36,446 nt of DNA from a virus. The DNA is taken from positions 1 to 36,446 of the IMG/VR virus record IMGVR_UViG_3300044647_000290; one strand, written 5' to 3'. Positions within the stretch are counted from its first letter, which is position 1; each line of letters opens with the position of its first letter. The position numbers were made by a program, and so were the translations under genes. Shown here in pieces: positions 7,420-16,691 of this stretch. Below the pieces are notes generated by a model, which was not told the origin of the DNA, ran no database searches, and was given only the letters and a program-made list of their open reading frames with translations.

Positions 7420-8178
7420 ATGGCCGTCACTGTCCTGTCCGGTACGTCCGGCGCCCTTTACTACAAACCTGCTGGAACCACTGGCACATTTCCGGAGACT
7501 GGTGTTAATGCAAGCACTGATGTCATCACCATCCAGCAGTACCTCAACCTGAAGCCAGGCGATCCGGTTAAGTTTCGCGTAATTGACAGCCAAACTGGCG
7601 CTGCAGGCACCGGCACCTTGCCTGCGCCTATCTCGGCTGCAACCACCTACTACGTCCTGACCTACACCGCTGCTACTGGCGCGTTGACGGTTTCCACTGC
7701 TGCTGGCGGCACTATCCTCGCCATTACTGATGACGGCACTGCTGTGGCGCCCAACGAGTTTGAGGTGTACTACGCCGACTACGCCGCTGTTGGGCAGGTG
7801 CAGTCATGGAGCTTCGAGATCAGCCGCGCTGAAATCGACGTAACCACCATCGGCCAAACTGCTGGACAGTATGCGCCATTCCGCGCTTACATCCCTGGCT
7901 TTGCTGATGGCAGCGGCACCGCTAGCGTTTACGTCACCAACGAAGACGCTGCACTATCCAACCGCATGGTGGAAGACGTGCTTCAGCGTCAGCAGGTTGG
8001 TTGCGGCTTCAAGTTGTACACCGACAAGGGCACCACTGAAGCCCTTAGCCGCAGCATCGCCATGGATGCAGTGCTGCTGACCGCTAGCCTTAACATCAAT
8101 CCTGACGATGCCCAGATGGTGGAGATCACCTTCCGCCCAAGCGGTACTCCTACATTCGACTTCAGCACCTCTGCATGA
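7420..8178 (+). CDS. Major tail (tube) protein
   Basis: The 252-residue protein lies between the tail terminator and the tail chaperone genes and is followed by a strong terminator, as is usual for the abundant tube protein. It is rich in Thr, Ala and Gly with many predicted strands. Residues about 35-108 form a module (DPVKFRVIDSQTGAAGTG, then TYYVLTYTAATGALTVS) that looks like an inserted Ig-like or fibre-type repeat. The C-terminal half (SRAEIDVTTIGQTAGQYAPF, MVEDVLQRQQVGCGFKLY) is the more tube-like part. The role is inferred from order, abundance signals and composition. Confidence 0.8.
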   Translation: MAVTVLSGTSGALYYKPAGTTGTFPETGVNASTDVITIQQYLNLKPGDPVKFRVIDSQTGAAGTGTLPAPISAATTYYVLTYTAATGALTVSTAAGGTILAITDDGTAVAPNEFEVYYADYAAVGQVQSWSFEISRAEIDVTTIGQTAGQYAPFRAYIPGFADGSGTASVYVTNEDAALSNRMVEDVLQRQQVGCGFKLYTDKGTTEALSRSIAMDAVLLTASLNINPDDAQMVEITFRPSGTPTFDFSTSA

Positions 8179-8193
8179 TCGGTTACCACATGC

Positions 8194-8221
8194 GCCTCCA
8201 GCTTGCGCTGGGGGCTTTTTT
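8194..8221 (+). terminator. Intrinsic terminator after the tail tube gene
   Basis: GCCTCCAGC (8194-8202) pairs with GCTGGGGGC (8207-8215) around a TTGC loop, with one G-T pair, and is followed by six T residues (8216-8221). This is a textbook Rho-independent terminator. It would separate the head/tube transcripts from the tail assembly genes, either ending or reducing read-through. Confidence 0.85.
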
Positions 8222-8253
8222 ATGCTTAAAGTGATAGCGAATCACTGATATTT

Positions 8254-8604
8254 ATGGCAACCACGTCTGCACTGTCACGACTCAAGAAAGCTGCCAACCT
8301 GACGCCTGTCAAGCGTACGGTGAAATTAAACGATGGCACTGATTTTGAGTTTTACTCAGCGCCGCTTACGATGTCCGAACGTGAGCGGGCGCAAAAGATG
8401 CCAGGTGGTGATGACCCCAACGGCTTTGCACTAAACCTACTGGTCACCAAAGCAGTGGATGATGCCGGGCAACGGTTGTTTGCCGCTGGCGAGATCGCTG
8501 AGCTAAAGAACGAGGTAGAAGATGCTGACCTGCAGCAACTTATGCTGGCGATCATCACCAACCCGGAAGAGGTAGAGGTAGACATGAAAAGCGTTAAAAG
8601 CTGA
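8254..8604 (+). CDS. Tail assembly chaperone (gpG-like)
   Basis: The 116-residue product has N-terminal RLKKAANLTPVKRTVKL, then TDFEFYSAPLTMSERERAQK, and a C-terminal acidic helix (LQQLMLAIITNPEEVEV). This is the pattern of siphophage tail assembly chaperones, which bind the tape measure during tube assembly. It lies between the tube and tape measure genes, as expected. Its 3' end holds an apparent +1 frameshift site leading into the frame at 8600-8773. The start at 8254 follows the terminator at 8194 and a 32-base leader. Confidence 0.8.
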   Translation: MATTSALSRLKKAANLTPVKRTVKLNDGTDFEFYSAPLTMSERERAQKMPGGDDPNGFALNLLVTKAVDDAGQRLFAAGEIAELKNEVEDADLQQLMLAIITNPEEVEVDMKSVKS

Positions 8605-8773
8605 GCTAAAGAAAGACAACCTACTATTGCTTCAGCTTGGTATCGCTAAAGAGCTGGGCTACTCACTAGCCCGGCTCAACCAAGAGGTAACAATGGAAGA
8701 GCTGCTCCTATGGAGCTGTTATTTTGACCTGCAAAACGAAGAGCAAGAGCGTAGAATGAAGCAAAGGCGGTAG
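8588..8773 (+). CDS. Frameshifted extension of the tail chaperone (gpGT-like)
   Basis: In the +1 frame relative to the chaperone, codons are open from 8588 to the TAG at 8771-8773. They encode a chaperone-T-like segment with LLLLQLGIAKELGYSLARLN and then MEELLLWSCYFDLQNEEQ, a helical hydrophobic pattern usual for the T part of G-T fusions. The frame has no ATG until far in. The zero frame ends at the TGA 8602-8604. An AAA-A run at 8596-8599 would let tRNA-Lys slip +1, giving a 172-residue fusion. An independent start at a TTG codon is the less likely alternative. Confidence 0.7.
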   Translation, partial: KALKAELKKDNLLLLQLGIAKELGYSLARLNQEVTMEELLLWSCYFDLQNEEQERRMKQRR

Positions 8774-8777
8774 GGCT

Positions 8778-10853
8778 GTGTCTGTAGTTGCTAATGTCGC
8801 CATTAACGTTGACAGCTCAAATGCTGTTAGCAAGCTGCGGCAGGTGCAGACGCAGGCGCAGCAGACTGAAAAGGCATTTGGCGGCATTGCAGCAGCAGTT
8901 GGGAAGCTAGCGATTGCGTTTGCTGGGATTCAAGCGGCAAGGTTTGTATTTGTAAAAGCTGCTGAGCTAGAAAGCCAAACGCGCAGCCTAGAAGTATTAA
9001 CCGGCAGCGCGCAGAAAGCCGGGCAGATCATCAAAGAGTTGCAGCAGCTTGGCGCCGTTACACCGTTTACCAGCACTGAGCTGATCGACTCGGCCAAGCG
9101 GTTGCAAGCGTTTGGCGTTGAGGCTGGTAAGGTCGTTGAAACCACCCGCAGGCTGGCAGATGTAAGCGGCGCCACTGGCGCTGAGCTGTCTGGGCTGGTA
9201 ACTGCCTACGGCCAAGTGCAAGCCAAGGGGCGACTGCAAGGTGAAGAGTTGCTGCAGTTTCAAGAGCGTGGCGTTGCGTTGCAGACCGAGCTGCGCAAGA
9301 TGTATGGGCTCTCAGGCGAAGAGTTCCAAAAGGCGCTAGAGAAAGGGCGTATCGGGTCTGAAGCTGTAGAAGTTGCAATACTCAGGCTCACCAGTGCAGG
9401 CGGCAAGTATGCAAATGGAGCCATTGCGCAGAGTGATACGTTGAATGGTAAATTATCAACCTTGCAGGACTCGTTTGAGCAGCTTGCAAGAAATATAGGC
9501 ACATTTTTTGCGCCTGTATTCAAATTCTTGATTGATGGCATCAATGCTTTCTTGGATCGCGTAAATAACGGCTTAAGGGTTTCTGCGCAATTAAAAGCAA
9601 ACGAGCAAGCCGCAATTCAAACGCGCAATAAGTTTGGCGCATTTCGAGCTGCTAATCCATTTGACCAAGAGGCTCAGAACTTTGAAGCTAATTTACAAAA
9701 ACAATTATTCAAAGCAAGCGCGCCCCGTGGGCCTGCGGCACCATCGGCTCCCAGGCTCCCAGGCGTGCCGGCGCTACGTGGTGCTACAGCAGGCGGCGGT
9801 GGTGGTGGGCGCGCTGCAGGTGGTGGCGGGGCCAGCAAGGCTGCAGACGAAGCCAAGCGGCTGGCGGATGAACTGCAGCGGTCAGTTGAGCGTGGTGATG
9901 ACCTGTTCCGCCAATTCTCTCGTCAAGCCGTACTACTCGGCACCACATCCGAAATTGAACGCAAGCGGTTGCAGATTCAATATGAGTATCAAGACCGTGT
10001 GCGCGAAATAAATGAACTCAAAGATGCAGAGCAGAAAGTAAACTTGATGGCAGTTAATGATGAAATCAGAAGGCTGCAAACATTAGAGCTGCAAACTGAA
10101 GAACTTAAAAAGCAACTGGAAGTCTTCTATGAGCTTGCCGGATTGTCGATGGGTGGGATGCTGCCCGGCGGTGCTGGTGCATTTAGAACAGATGTAAACC
10201 TTGATCCAAATGATCGCGCACAACAGAAAATTGATGAATATAAGGCAAGGCTAACTGAACTGCAAGATCCAATCAATATGGCGCAACGCGGTGCGCAAGG
10301 TATTGGTGATGCATTTGCATCTTCATTCCAGGGCATAATAACTGGCACGCAAACTGCGCAAGAAGCATTGGCATCATTCTTTCAGAACATAGCCAAGTCA
10401 TTTCTTGATATGGCAACTGAGATTATTGCTCAGATGGTCATCATGTATGCCTTTAAGCAGTTGCTCGGATTGTTTGGCGGTGGCGCTACAGGGATTGGCT
10501 CGGTTGGCAATTTCAGCGGCGCATTTAGCGGCACTGCTGCATCGTTTAACCCGTCATCGTTTGGAATGGGTCTGCTCCCCGGCCGCGCCAAAGGCGGCCC
10601 GGTATCCAGCGGCCAAACCTACATGGTGGGCGAGCGTGGCCCGGAGCTGTTCGTACCAGGCCGCAGTGGCACCATCGTCGCTAACGACAAGATGGGCGGC
10701 GGCGGCGGTGTCAACGTGGTCGTGAACGTAGACGCCAGTGGTAGTAAGGTAGAAGGCGACGAACAAGAAGGTAAGCAGCTCGGTCGCTTGATCGCTGCTG
10801 CTATCCAACAAGAACTTGTCAAACAGAAACGCCCTGGAGGATTGCTCACATAA
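8778..10853 (+). CDS. Tail tape measure protein
   Basis: The 691-residue protein begins at a GTG (8778) just after the TAG of the chaperone extension. Residues about 60-240 match the tape-measure N-terminal domain (ELESQTRSLEVLTGSAQKAG, LQQLGAVTPFTSTELIDSAK, LQGEELLQFQERGVALQTEL). A Pro/Gly-rich linker lies at about 310-350, followed by helical coiled coil. The C-terminal part holds a hydrophobic segment (IIAQMVIMYAFKQLLGLF) and the usual ending with GGPVSSGQTYMVGERGPELF. At about 1.5 angstrom per residue it predicts a tail near 100 nm. The stop shares one base with the next start. Confidence 0.95.
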   Translation: MSVVANVAINVDSSNAVSKLRQVQTQAQQTEKAFGGIAAAVGKLAIAFAGIQAARFVFVKAAELESQTRSLEVLTGSAQKAGQIIKELQQLGAVTPFTSTELIDSAKRLQAFGVEAGKVVETTRRLADVSGATGAELSGLVTAYGQVQAKGRLQGEELLQFQERGVALQTELRKMYGLSGEEFQKALEKGRIGSEAVEVAILRLTSAGGKYANGAIAQSDTLNGKLSTLQDSFEQLARNIGTFFAPVFKFLIDGINAFLDRVNNGLRVSAQLKANEQAAIQTRNKFGAFRAANPFDQEAQNFEANLQKQLFKASAPRGPAAPSAPRLPGVPALRGATAGGGGGGRAAGGGGASKAADEAKRLADELQRSVERGDDLFRQFSRQAVLLGTTSEIERKRLQIQYEYQDRVREINELKDAEQKVNLMAVNDEIRRLQTLELQTEELKKQLEVFYELAGLSMGGMLPGGAGAFRTDVNLDPNDRAQQKIDEYKARLTELQDPINMAQRGAQGIGDAFASSFQGIITGTQTAQEALASFFQNIAKSFLDMATEIIAQMVIMYAFKQLLGLFGGGATGIGSVGNFSGAFSGTAASFNPSSFGMGLLPGRAKGGPVSSGQTYMVGERGPELFVPGRSGTIVANDKMGGGGGVNVVVNVDASGSKVEGDEQEGKQLGRLIAAAIQQELVKQKRPGGLLT

Positions 10854-11194
10854 TGGCTACCTTCCCTGACTACGATCCGACCTACTCGGCTACCAAAAGC
10901 AGCCAACCTAAGATTCGCGTCACACAATTTGGCGACGGCTACCAACAACGTGTTATTTTTGGCCTAAACCAAAATCCAAAGGAATGGCGGCTTTCGTTCA
11001 GCGTTAGCGACGCCGACGCCGACATTATCGAAGCATTCCTCGATGCCCGCGCTGATGATGCCGCCAGCTTTGACTGGAGCCCGCCGGGTGATGCCAACAC
11101 TTACAAGTGGACATGCCCAAGTTGGACCAGAGAGCTGTTTGATTTTGAACGCAGCAAAGTAGATGTGACCTTCATGCAGGTGTTTGAACCATGA
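10853..11194 (+). CDS. Minor tail protein, lambda gpM-like
   Basis: The 113-residue product contains IRVTQFGDGYQQRVIFGLN, EWRLSFSVSDADADIIEAFL and an ending with W-x-x-P-S-W-T-R. The F-G-D-G-Y-x-Q-R motif is the signature of the lambda M minor tail family. It forms part of the tail tip between the tape measure end and the L protein. Order M-L-K-I-J follows exactly as in lambda. Confidence 0.9.
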   Translation: MATFPDYDPTYSATKSSQPKIRVTQFGDGYQQRVIFGLNQNPKEWRLSFSVSDADADIIEAFLDARADDAASFDWSPPGDANTYKWTCPSWTRELFDFERSKVDVTFMQVFEP

Positions 11195-12168
11195 GCGCAC
11201 CTGCACTATGGCAAGGTAGCTACGCCTACAACGTCGGTGATGTTGTTCAGGCCACTATTCAACCCGCTAGCGGTTTCTTCTTCCGCTGCGTTGTTGCTGG
11301 TACTACTGGTGCAGTGGAACCATTTTGGCCAACAACTATTGGCAATGAGACAGTAGATGGCACCGTCACATGGATGGCAGTTACCATCCTGTCGGGTGAT
11401 TTTCAGACAGCTAACCCAAGCGCCATTATTGAGTTGTTTGAGCTGGAGCTGGTTACAGCTATCCACGGCAGCAACGAAATCTATCGTTTCCATCCAGGCG
11501 TCAACCTAGTCAATAACGGCGATGTAGTTTGGCGTGGCAATAGCTACCTGAAGTTTCCAATTGAAGCGGATGGATTTGAGTACAGCGGGCAGGGATCACT
11601 GCCACGCCCCAAGATTCGCGTCAGCAATATCTTCGGCACGGTTACAGCAATCATTCTTAGTTTGCCGGTTGGCTTGGAAGGCGCGAAGGTAACGCGCATC
11701 CGTACGCTGGCCAAGTATCTAGATGCTGTTAATTTCCCAGTCAGCGGCGACATCCTGCTAACTGAAGACAGCGATGCGCTGTTGCTTGAAGATGGCGGCA
11801 GCTTCCTGCTGGAGCCAATCAATCCAACCGAAGACACTAGCGCCGAGTTTCCGCGTGAGATTTTTTACATCGACCGCAAGAGCGCCGAAAACCGCACCTT
11901 GGTTGAGTTTGAACTGGCAGCTAGTTTTGACCTTGCTGGCGTACGAGCACCTAAGCGGCAGTGCATCGCCAACCTATGCCCATGGACGTATCGCTCTGCC
12001 GAATGCGGCTACACCGGCACCAACTACTTTGATGCCGCAGACCAGCCAGTACTGAGCGCATCTGGTGATGTATGTGGCAAGCGCCTTAATAGCTGCCACC
12101 TACGCTTTGGGCAGAATGCTGAACTACCATTCGGTGGCTTCCCCGGCGTTGGCACATTCAGCGGATGA
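11191..12168 (+). CDS. Minor tail protein, lambda gpL-like, with extra N-terminal module
   Basis: In this 325-residue protein residues 7-63 form a small module ([13 protein letters not shown], then TVAGTTG-like and GTVTW motifs) common in phage fibre-type proteins and probably carbohydrate-interacting. Residues 76-190 are the L core. The C-terminal region has Cys at 258, 263, 272, 295 and 302; in lambda gpL four such cysteines bind a 4Fe-4S cluster. Residues 188-209 hold an unusual repeated leucine-acid insertion ([20 protein letters not shown]). The gene overlaps both neighbours by four bases. Confidence 0.85.
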   Translation: MSAPALWQGSYAYNVGDVVQATIQPASGFFFRCVVAGTTGAVEPFWPTTIGNETVDGTVTWMAVTILSGDFQTANPSAIIELFELELVTAIHGSNEIYRFHPGVNLVNNGDVVWRGNSYLKFPIEADGFEYSGQGSLPRPKIRVSNIFGTVTAIILSLPVGLEGAKVTRIRTLAKYLDAVNFPVSGDILLTEDSDALLLEDGGSFLLEPINPTEDTSAEFPREIFYIDRKSAENRTLVEFELAASFDLAGVRAPKRQCIANLCPWTYRSAECGYTGTNYFDAADQPVLSASGDVCGKRLNSCHLRFGQNAELPFGGFPGVGTFSG

Positions 12169-12872
12169 CCATGACCTGGCGCGATGCAGCATTAGATCAC
12201 GCCAAAGCGGAACAACCCCGCGAGGCATGTGGGCTGTTGGTGGTCATCAAAGGCCGCGAGCATTACATCCCATGTCGCAATCAATCGGCGGCACCAGACC
12301 AGATGTTTGTGCTGTCAACCGAAGATTATGTGGCCGCTGAAGACCAAGGCGAGGTGCTTGCTATTGTCCACAGCCATCCGAGCACATCACCGCAGCCATC
12401 ACCTGCAGATCGTGCCGCCTGTGAAGCCAGTCGTTTGCCGTGGTATATCGTCAACCCAAACCTTGAATCATGGGGCGAATGCAAGCCGTGTGGCTTTAAG
12501 GCCCCATTGATTGGTCGTGAGTGGGTGTGGGCTATCCATGATTGCTGGACACTAGCGCGTGACTGGTACGCCGAAAATGGCATCAAGCTACGCGACTGGG
12601 AACGCTGTACCAACCCAGAAGATTTTCAAGCTAAGCCGTATTTTGATGAGCGGTGGAAGGCGACAGGTTTCCGCGAGTTGCTGCCTGATGAAGAACTGGA
12701 AAGGGGCGACCTGCTGTTCATGAGCATCAGCAGCTCTGGCCTGAACCACTGCGCCGTCTACCTAGGCGATCAGATGGTGTTGCATCATATGCAGAGTCGT
12801 CTTAGCAGCCGTGACCTTTACGGTGGTTGGCTACTAAAATGTACGGGAAGGAGGTTGCGTCATGCTGCGTAA
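12165..12872 (+). CDS. Tail tip assembly protein, gpK-like JAMM + NlpC/P60
   Basis: The 235-residue protein has two peptidase-type domains. The N-terminal JAMM/MPN part shows E20, the H69-S-H71-P pair and D82 in [12 protein letters not shown], the expected metal ligands. The C-terminal NlpC/P60 part shows the catalytic Cys127 in [11 protein letters not shown] and His195 in [10 protein letters not shown]. Lambda gpK has the same arrangement. It is needed for tip assembly and may cut peptidoglycan during DNA entry. An alternative start two codons later (Met3) is possible. It overlaps the I gene by 11 bases. Confidence 0.9.
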   Translation: MTMTWRDAALDHAKAEQPREACGLLVVIKGREHYIPCRNQSAAPDQMFVLSTEDYVAAEDQGEVLAIVHSHPSTSPQPSPADRAACEASRLPWYIVNPNLESWGECKPCGFKAPLIGREWVWAIHDCWTLARDWYAENGIKLRDWERCTNPEDFQAKPYFDERWKATGFRELLPDEELERGDLLFMSISSSGLNHCAVYLGDQMVLHHMQSRLSSRDLYGGWLLKCTGRRLRHAA

Positions 12873-13431
12873 GATCAAGTTGTACGGAGCCCTCGCTAAG
12901 TTTGTCGGCCATCGCGTACTGGAAGCAGATGTCGCCACTGCTGCTGAGGCGGTGCGCTTTCTGCTGACCAATTGGCCGGAACTTGAAGGCCACATGGCAA
13001 AGCAGTATTACCGCGTCCACACCGCTGGCGAAGACCTAACGCTGGATGATGTCCACAACCCAATGGGCCGTGAGATCCAGATTGTGCCGGTGATAGCTGG
13101 AGCTGGTGCCATTGGGCGGATTTTGCTCGGCATCGCGTTGATTGTCGCAACTTTTGCAATCCCTGGCGCAGCGGCATGGTTAGGCCCGACAGCAGTAAAA
13201 ATAATTGTTGGCGTGGGAACGAGTCTTGTCCTCGGCGGCGTCGCGCAGTTGCTTACGCCAACGCCTACAACCAATACAGACGAAGGCGACCCCAAGAAGA
13301 GCTTCAGTTTTAGCGGCATCCAAAACACCACTCGTGCTGGTGTGCCGGTGCCTGTTGTCTATGGCGAAATGCTGGTTGGCGGCATTGTTGTTAGCGCCGG
13401 CGCTGACATCGTGCAGGTTTCCGGCTCATGA
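12862..13431 (+). CDS. Tail assembly protein, lambda gpI-like
   Basis: The 189-residue product starts with a ubiquitin-like fold pattern ([20 protein letters not shown]). Next comes a hydrophobic, Gly/Ala-rich segment ([20 protein letters not shown] and a second one at about 112-130). The C-terminal part ([20 protein letters not shown]) matches the end of I-type proteins. It works with K and J in tip assembly. The ribosome binding site GGGAAGGAGG lies inside the K gene, and the stop overlaps the J start by four bases. Confidence 0.9.
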   Translation: MLRKIKLYGALAKFVGHRVLEADVATAAEAVRFLLTNWPELEGHMAKQYYRVHTAGEDLTLDDVHNPMGREIQIVPVIAGAGAIGRILLGIALIVATFAIPGAAAWLGPTAVKIIVGVGTSLVLGGVAQLLTPTPTTNTDEGDPKKSFSFSGIQNTTRAGVPVPVVYGEMLVGGIVVSAGADIVQVSGS

Positions 13432-16400
13432 GTATCTACGGTGCTGGTGGCGGTGGCGGCAAGGGTAAGGCTGGTGGCGCCTTTCGTAAATCCACAGAAG
13501 CCAAAGACAACCTCGACTCAACGGCCTACGCCAAGATCGTTGAGATTCTCAGCGAAGGTGAGATTGAAGGGTTTGCTACACCATCACGCCTTGGCTTAAC
13601 ACCTGGCACAACGCAATACATAAATGCGTCACTGAAAGATATTTACTTCAACAAGACCCGACTGCTAAATGCTACGGCTGATAACACGCTGCCACAGGAC
13701 GCAGACTTCAACTTCAAGAACGTCACTGTTGTCAGCAAGTTTGGCACGCAAAGCCAAGCGTATGTACCAGGCTTTGATGCCGTTGAAGAAGAAGTTTCGG
13801 TTGGTCAAGACGTGGTGCTTGCAACGCCAGTTGTCAAAACTATTACGGATACCAACGTTAACGCTGTACGCCTAACCATCAGCGTGTCATTGCTGCAAAA
13901 GTTACTCGACAATGGCGACATCGTTGGTTCGTCACTATCGTTGGCTATCGAGCGGCGATATTCCGCTGGTAGCTACACCACCGTCATCACTGACACAATT
14001 TCAGGTCGCACGTCTGATTTGTATCAACGAGACTACATCGTTGATATTGCTGGTGCGTTTCCTGTTGACATTCGTGTTAGCCGCACATCAGCAGAACCGA
14101 CCAGCATCAAGGAAACGAATGCCTTCTCATGGTCAAGCTACACCGAGCTGATCTACAAAAAGCTCAAGTATCCAAACACTGCCTACGTCGCCACCCGGAT
14201 CGACGCTGAGCAGTTCAGTAATATCCCGCAACGTGCATACAAGATCCGTGGCATCAAGGTTGCTATCCCAAGCAATGCAACCGTTGACCTGGAAACCGGC
14301 AGGCTGACCTATGCCGGCATCTGGAATGGTACGTTCGGTGCTGCTGCATGGACCAGCGACCCCGCCTGGATTCTGTGGAATCTGCTCACCGACAGGCGCT
14401 ATGGATTGGGTGATCACATACAAGCCAACACACTGGACAAGTGGGCATTTTTTCAAGCCAGTAAATATTGTGGGGAACTGGTATCTACCGGCCTCAATGA
14501 CCCAATCAGCGAGCCACGATTTAGCTGTAATGTCAACATTCAATCTCAGGATGAGGCATATAAGTTAATCAACGACATGTGCTCAATTTTCCGTGCCATG
14601 CCGTATTGGGCGGCTGGATCGTTGAGCATGATGCAAGACCAGCCATCAGATCCAGTTGCATTATTTAGTCTTGCAAATGTTAGCGAAGAAGGTTTCTCCT
14701 ACGAATCCAGCAGCTTGAAGACCCGCTCAACTGTTGTCGTTGTTGGCTGGCTCAACTTAGAACTAAGTGACATCGACCGTGAAGTGGTCGAAGATCCTGA
14801 GGGTATCGCTCGCTATGGCGTGGTAACCAAAGAGGTAACAGCATTTGCAACCACCAGCCGATCACAAGCGCATCGCGTTGGCGAGTGGATTCTCTACTCC
14901 GAACGCTATGAGACTGAAGTAGTTAGTTTCACCACCAGCCTAGAAAACGGCATCATCGTTCGCCCTGGTGCAGTCATCAACATTGCCGATCCAGTCAAGG
15001 CTGGCGCCCGCCGTGCTGGGCGCATCAGTGCCGCAACTACATCTACTGTCACGGTAGACAATGCAGTTGATCTGCCATCAACCGGCACCCTTAGCGTGGT
15101 GCTAAATGACGGCATTGTTGAATCACGGGGCATAACAGATCTAACTGCTGGCGTCTATACAGTGTCACCATCGTTCAGCGTGGCACCTCAAAACGGCGCT
15201 GCATGGATGGTCGAAACTGATGACATCCAGCCAACGCAATGGAAAGTGCTTGGCCTTCAAGAGCAAGATGGCATCAACTACTCGATCACTGCGGTCAGTT
15301 ACAACAGCAGCAAATACGACTATGTAGAACGTGGCGCACCGCTTGAAGCCCGCGACATTACCAACTTGAACGAGCCACCTGCAACGCCGCAGGATTTGAT
15401 TGGCACCGAAATCCTGTACCCGCTCAACGGTCGGGTTGCGACGAAGTTGGCATTGACATGGAAAGGCGTTCGCGGCGTCAACGAATACCGCATCCGGTGG
15501 CGTGAAGAGTTTGGCAACTGGACAGAGGTTCGCAAGTATGGCCCGCTGTACGAAATTGAGGACGTAACGACTGGCAACTACCAGGTGGAGGTATATGCAA
15601 TCAGCTCTACGCAGGTGATTAGCAGCGCACCGACTGAGATGATGTTTGCGGTGACAGGCGTTGGCGCACCACCAGCGAATGTGACCGGCGTCAGCCTGGT
15701 GCCGATCAATGAAAGCAGCGCCATCATCCAATGGAATATAGCAACTGACCTTGACGTGTTAATTGGCGGCGAGGTGCTAATACGCCATGACCCACGGCAA
15801 CTGCCTACAGCAGAATGGGCAACCAGTAATGCCATCGTGCAAGCAGCAGCAGGCAATCAAACCCAGAAGCAAGTACCGCTACTAGAAGGCACCTACTTCA
15901 TTGCATTCCGCGATCAATCTGGCGTGCGTTCCGTTACGCCTGTTGGCATCCCGGCGGTGCTACCCACGCCACAGCCACGGTTAGTGGTGAAGACATGGGC
16001 CGAGGAAGATGAGTCGCCTAAGTTCAACGGCACTGACACCAACTTGGGTTATGACGCTGGCTATGACGGGCTATTCCTCGACCCAAGCGTTGACCTAGAA
16101 GGTGAGTACATCTACGAAGATGCGCTTGATCTAGGGCAGGTGTACGACATAAATGTGCAGCGTCGTGTCGTAAGTGGTGCCGTATCTTTTGGCACATTAT
16201 TCGATAGCGTGCCTGGTTTATTTGATGACCAGCCAAGCGACTTTGACGGCGGCGATCTTGACCAGGTAAATGCCGTCACCTATGTGCGCGTCACTGATGA
16301 CAACCCAGCAAGCTCCCCTACCTGGGGCGACTGGAACGAATACGCCAATGCCATTGTGCGCGGTCGCGGCATCCAGCTAAAGGTGGAAGGTGCCACACGC

Positions 16401-16691
16401 ACCACGCAGGTGGGGCTAGTCATCAGCGAACTTGGTGCCACTGCTGAACTGCAGCAACGCACTGAAACCGCTAGCAGCAGCGGCAGCAGCACTTATACTG
16501 TGACCTACGCCGATGCTTTCTACGCGGCTCCTGATGTGACCATCAGCCCATCAAACATGGCCACCGGCGATTTCTTTACGCTGACCTCGGTGACTCGAAC
16601 AGGGTTTACAGTGGCATTTAAGGACAGCGCCAGTGCAGCCGTGACACGCAGCTTTACCTACACCGCCGTTGGTTACGGGAGGGAAATCTAA
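13428..16691 (+). CDS. Tail tip attachment / host specificity protein, gpJ-like
   Basis: The 1087-residue protein begins with a Gly-rich leader, then DSTAYAKIVEILSEGEIEGF, the typical J N-terminus. It continues with SSYTELIYKKLKYPNTAYVA and DPAWILWNLLTDRRYGLGDH, both signature blocks of the family. Fibronectin-like segments follow at about residues 640-860. The last 70 residues (SSTYTVTYADAFYAAPDVTI) look like a receptor-facing beta domain. It closes the tail tip and contacts the host receptor, so its C-terminal third is likely host-range determining. It ends by sharing one base with the fibre gene. Confidence 0.95.
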   Translation: MSIYGAGGGGGKGKAGGAFRKSTEAKDNLDSTAYAKIVEILSEGEIEGFATPSRLGLTPGTTQYINASLKDIYFNKTRLLNATADNTLPQDADFNFKNVTVVSKFGTQSQAYVPGFDAVEEEVSVGQDVVLATPVVKTITDTNVNAVRLTISVSLLQKLLDNGDIVGSSLSLAIERRYSAGSYTTVITDTISGRTSDLYQRDYIVDIAGAFPVDIRVSRTSAEPTSIKETNAFSWSSYTELIYKKLKYPNTAYVATRIDAEQFSNIPQRAYKIRGIKVAIPSNATVDLETGRLTYAGIWNGTFGAAAWTSDPAWILWNLLTDRRYGLGDHIQANTLDKWAFFQASKYCGELVSTGLNDPISEPRFSCNVNIQSQDEAYKLINDMCSIFRAMPYWAAGSLSMMQDQPSDPVALFSLANVSEEGFSYESSSLKTRSTVVVVGWLNLELSDIDREVVEDPEGIARYGVVTKEVTAFATTSRSQAHRVGEWILYSERYETEVVSFTTSLENGIIVRPGAVINIADPVKAGARRAGRISAATTSTVTVDNAVDLPSTGTLSVVLNDGIVESRGITDLTAGVYTVSPSFSVAPQNGAAWMVETDDIQPTQWKVLGLQEQDGINYSITAVSYNSSKYDYVERGAPLEARDITNLNEPPATPQDLIGTEILYPLNGRVATKLALTWKGVRGVNEYRIRWREEFGNWTEVRKYGPLYEIEDVTTGNYQVEVYAISSTQVISSAPTEMMFAVTGVGAPPANVTGVSLVPINESSAIIQWNIATDLDVLIGGEVLIRHDPRQLPTAEWATSNAIVQAAAGNQTQKQVPLLEGTYFIAFRDQSGVRSVTPVGIPAVLPTPQPRLVVKTWAEEDESPKFNGTDTNLGYDAGYDGLFLDPSVDLEGEYIYEDALDLGQVYDINVQRRVVSGAVSFGTLFDSVPGLFDDQPSDFDGGDLDQVNAVTYVRVTDDNPASSPTWGDWNEYANAIVRGRGIQLKVEGATRTTQVGLVISELGATAELQQRTETASSSGSSTYTVTYADAFYAAPDVTISPSNMATGDFFTLTSVTRTGFTVAFKDSASAAVTRSFTYTAVGYGREI

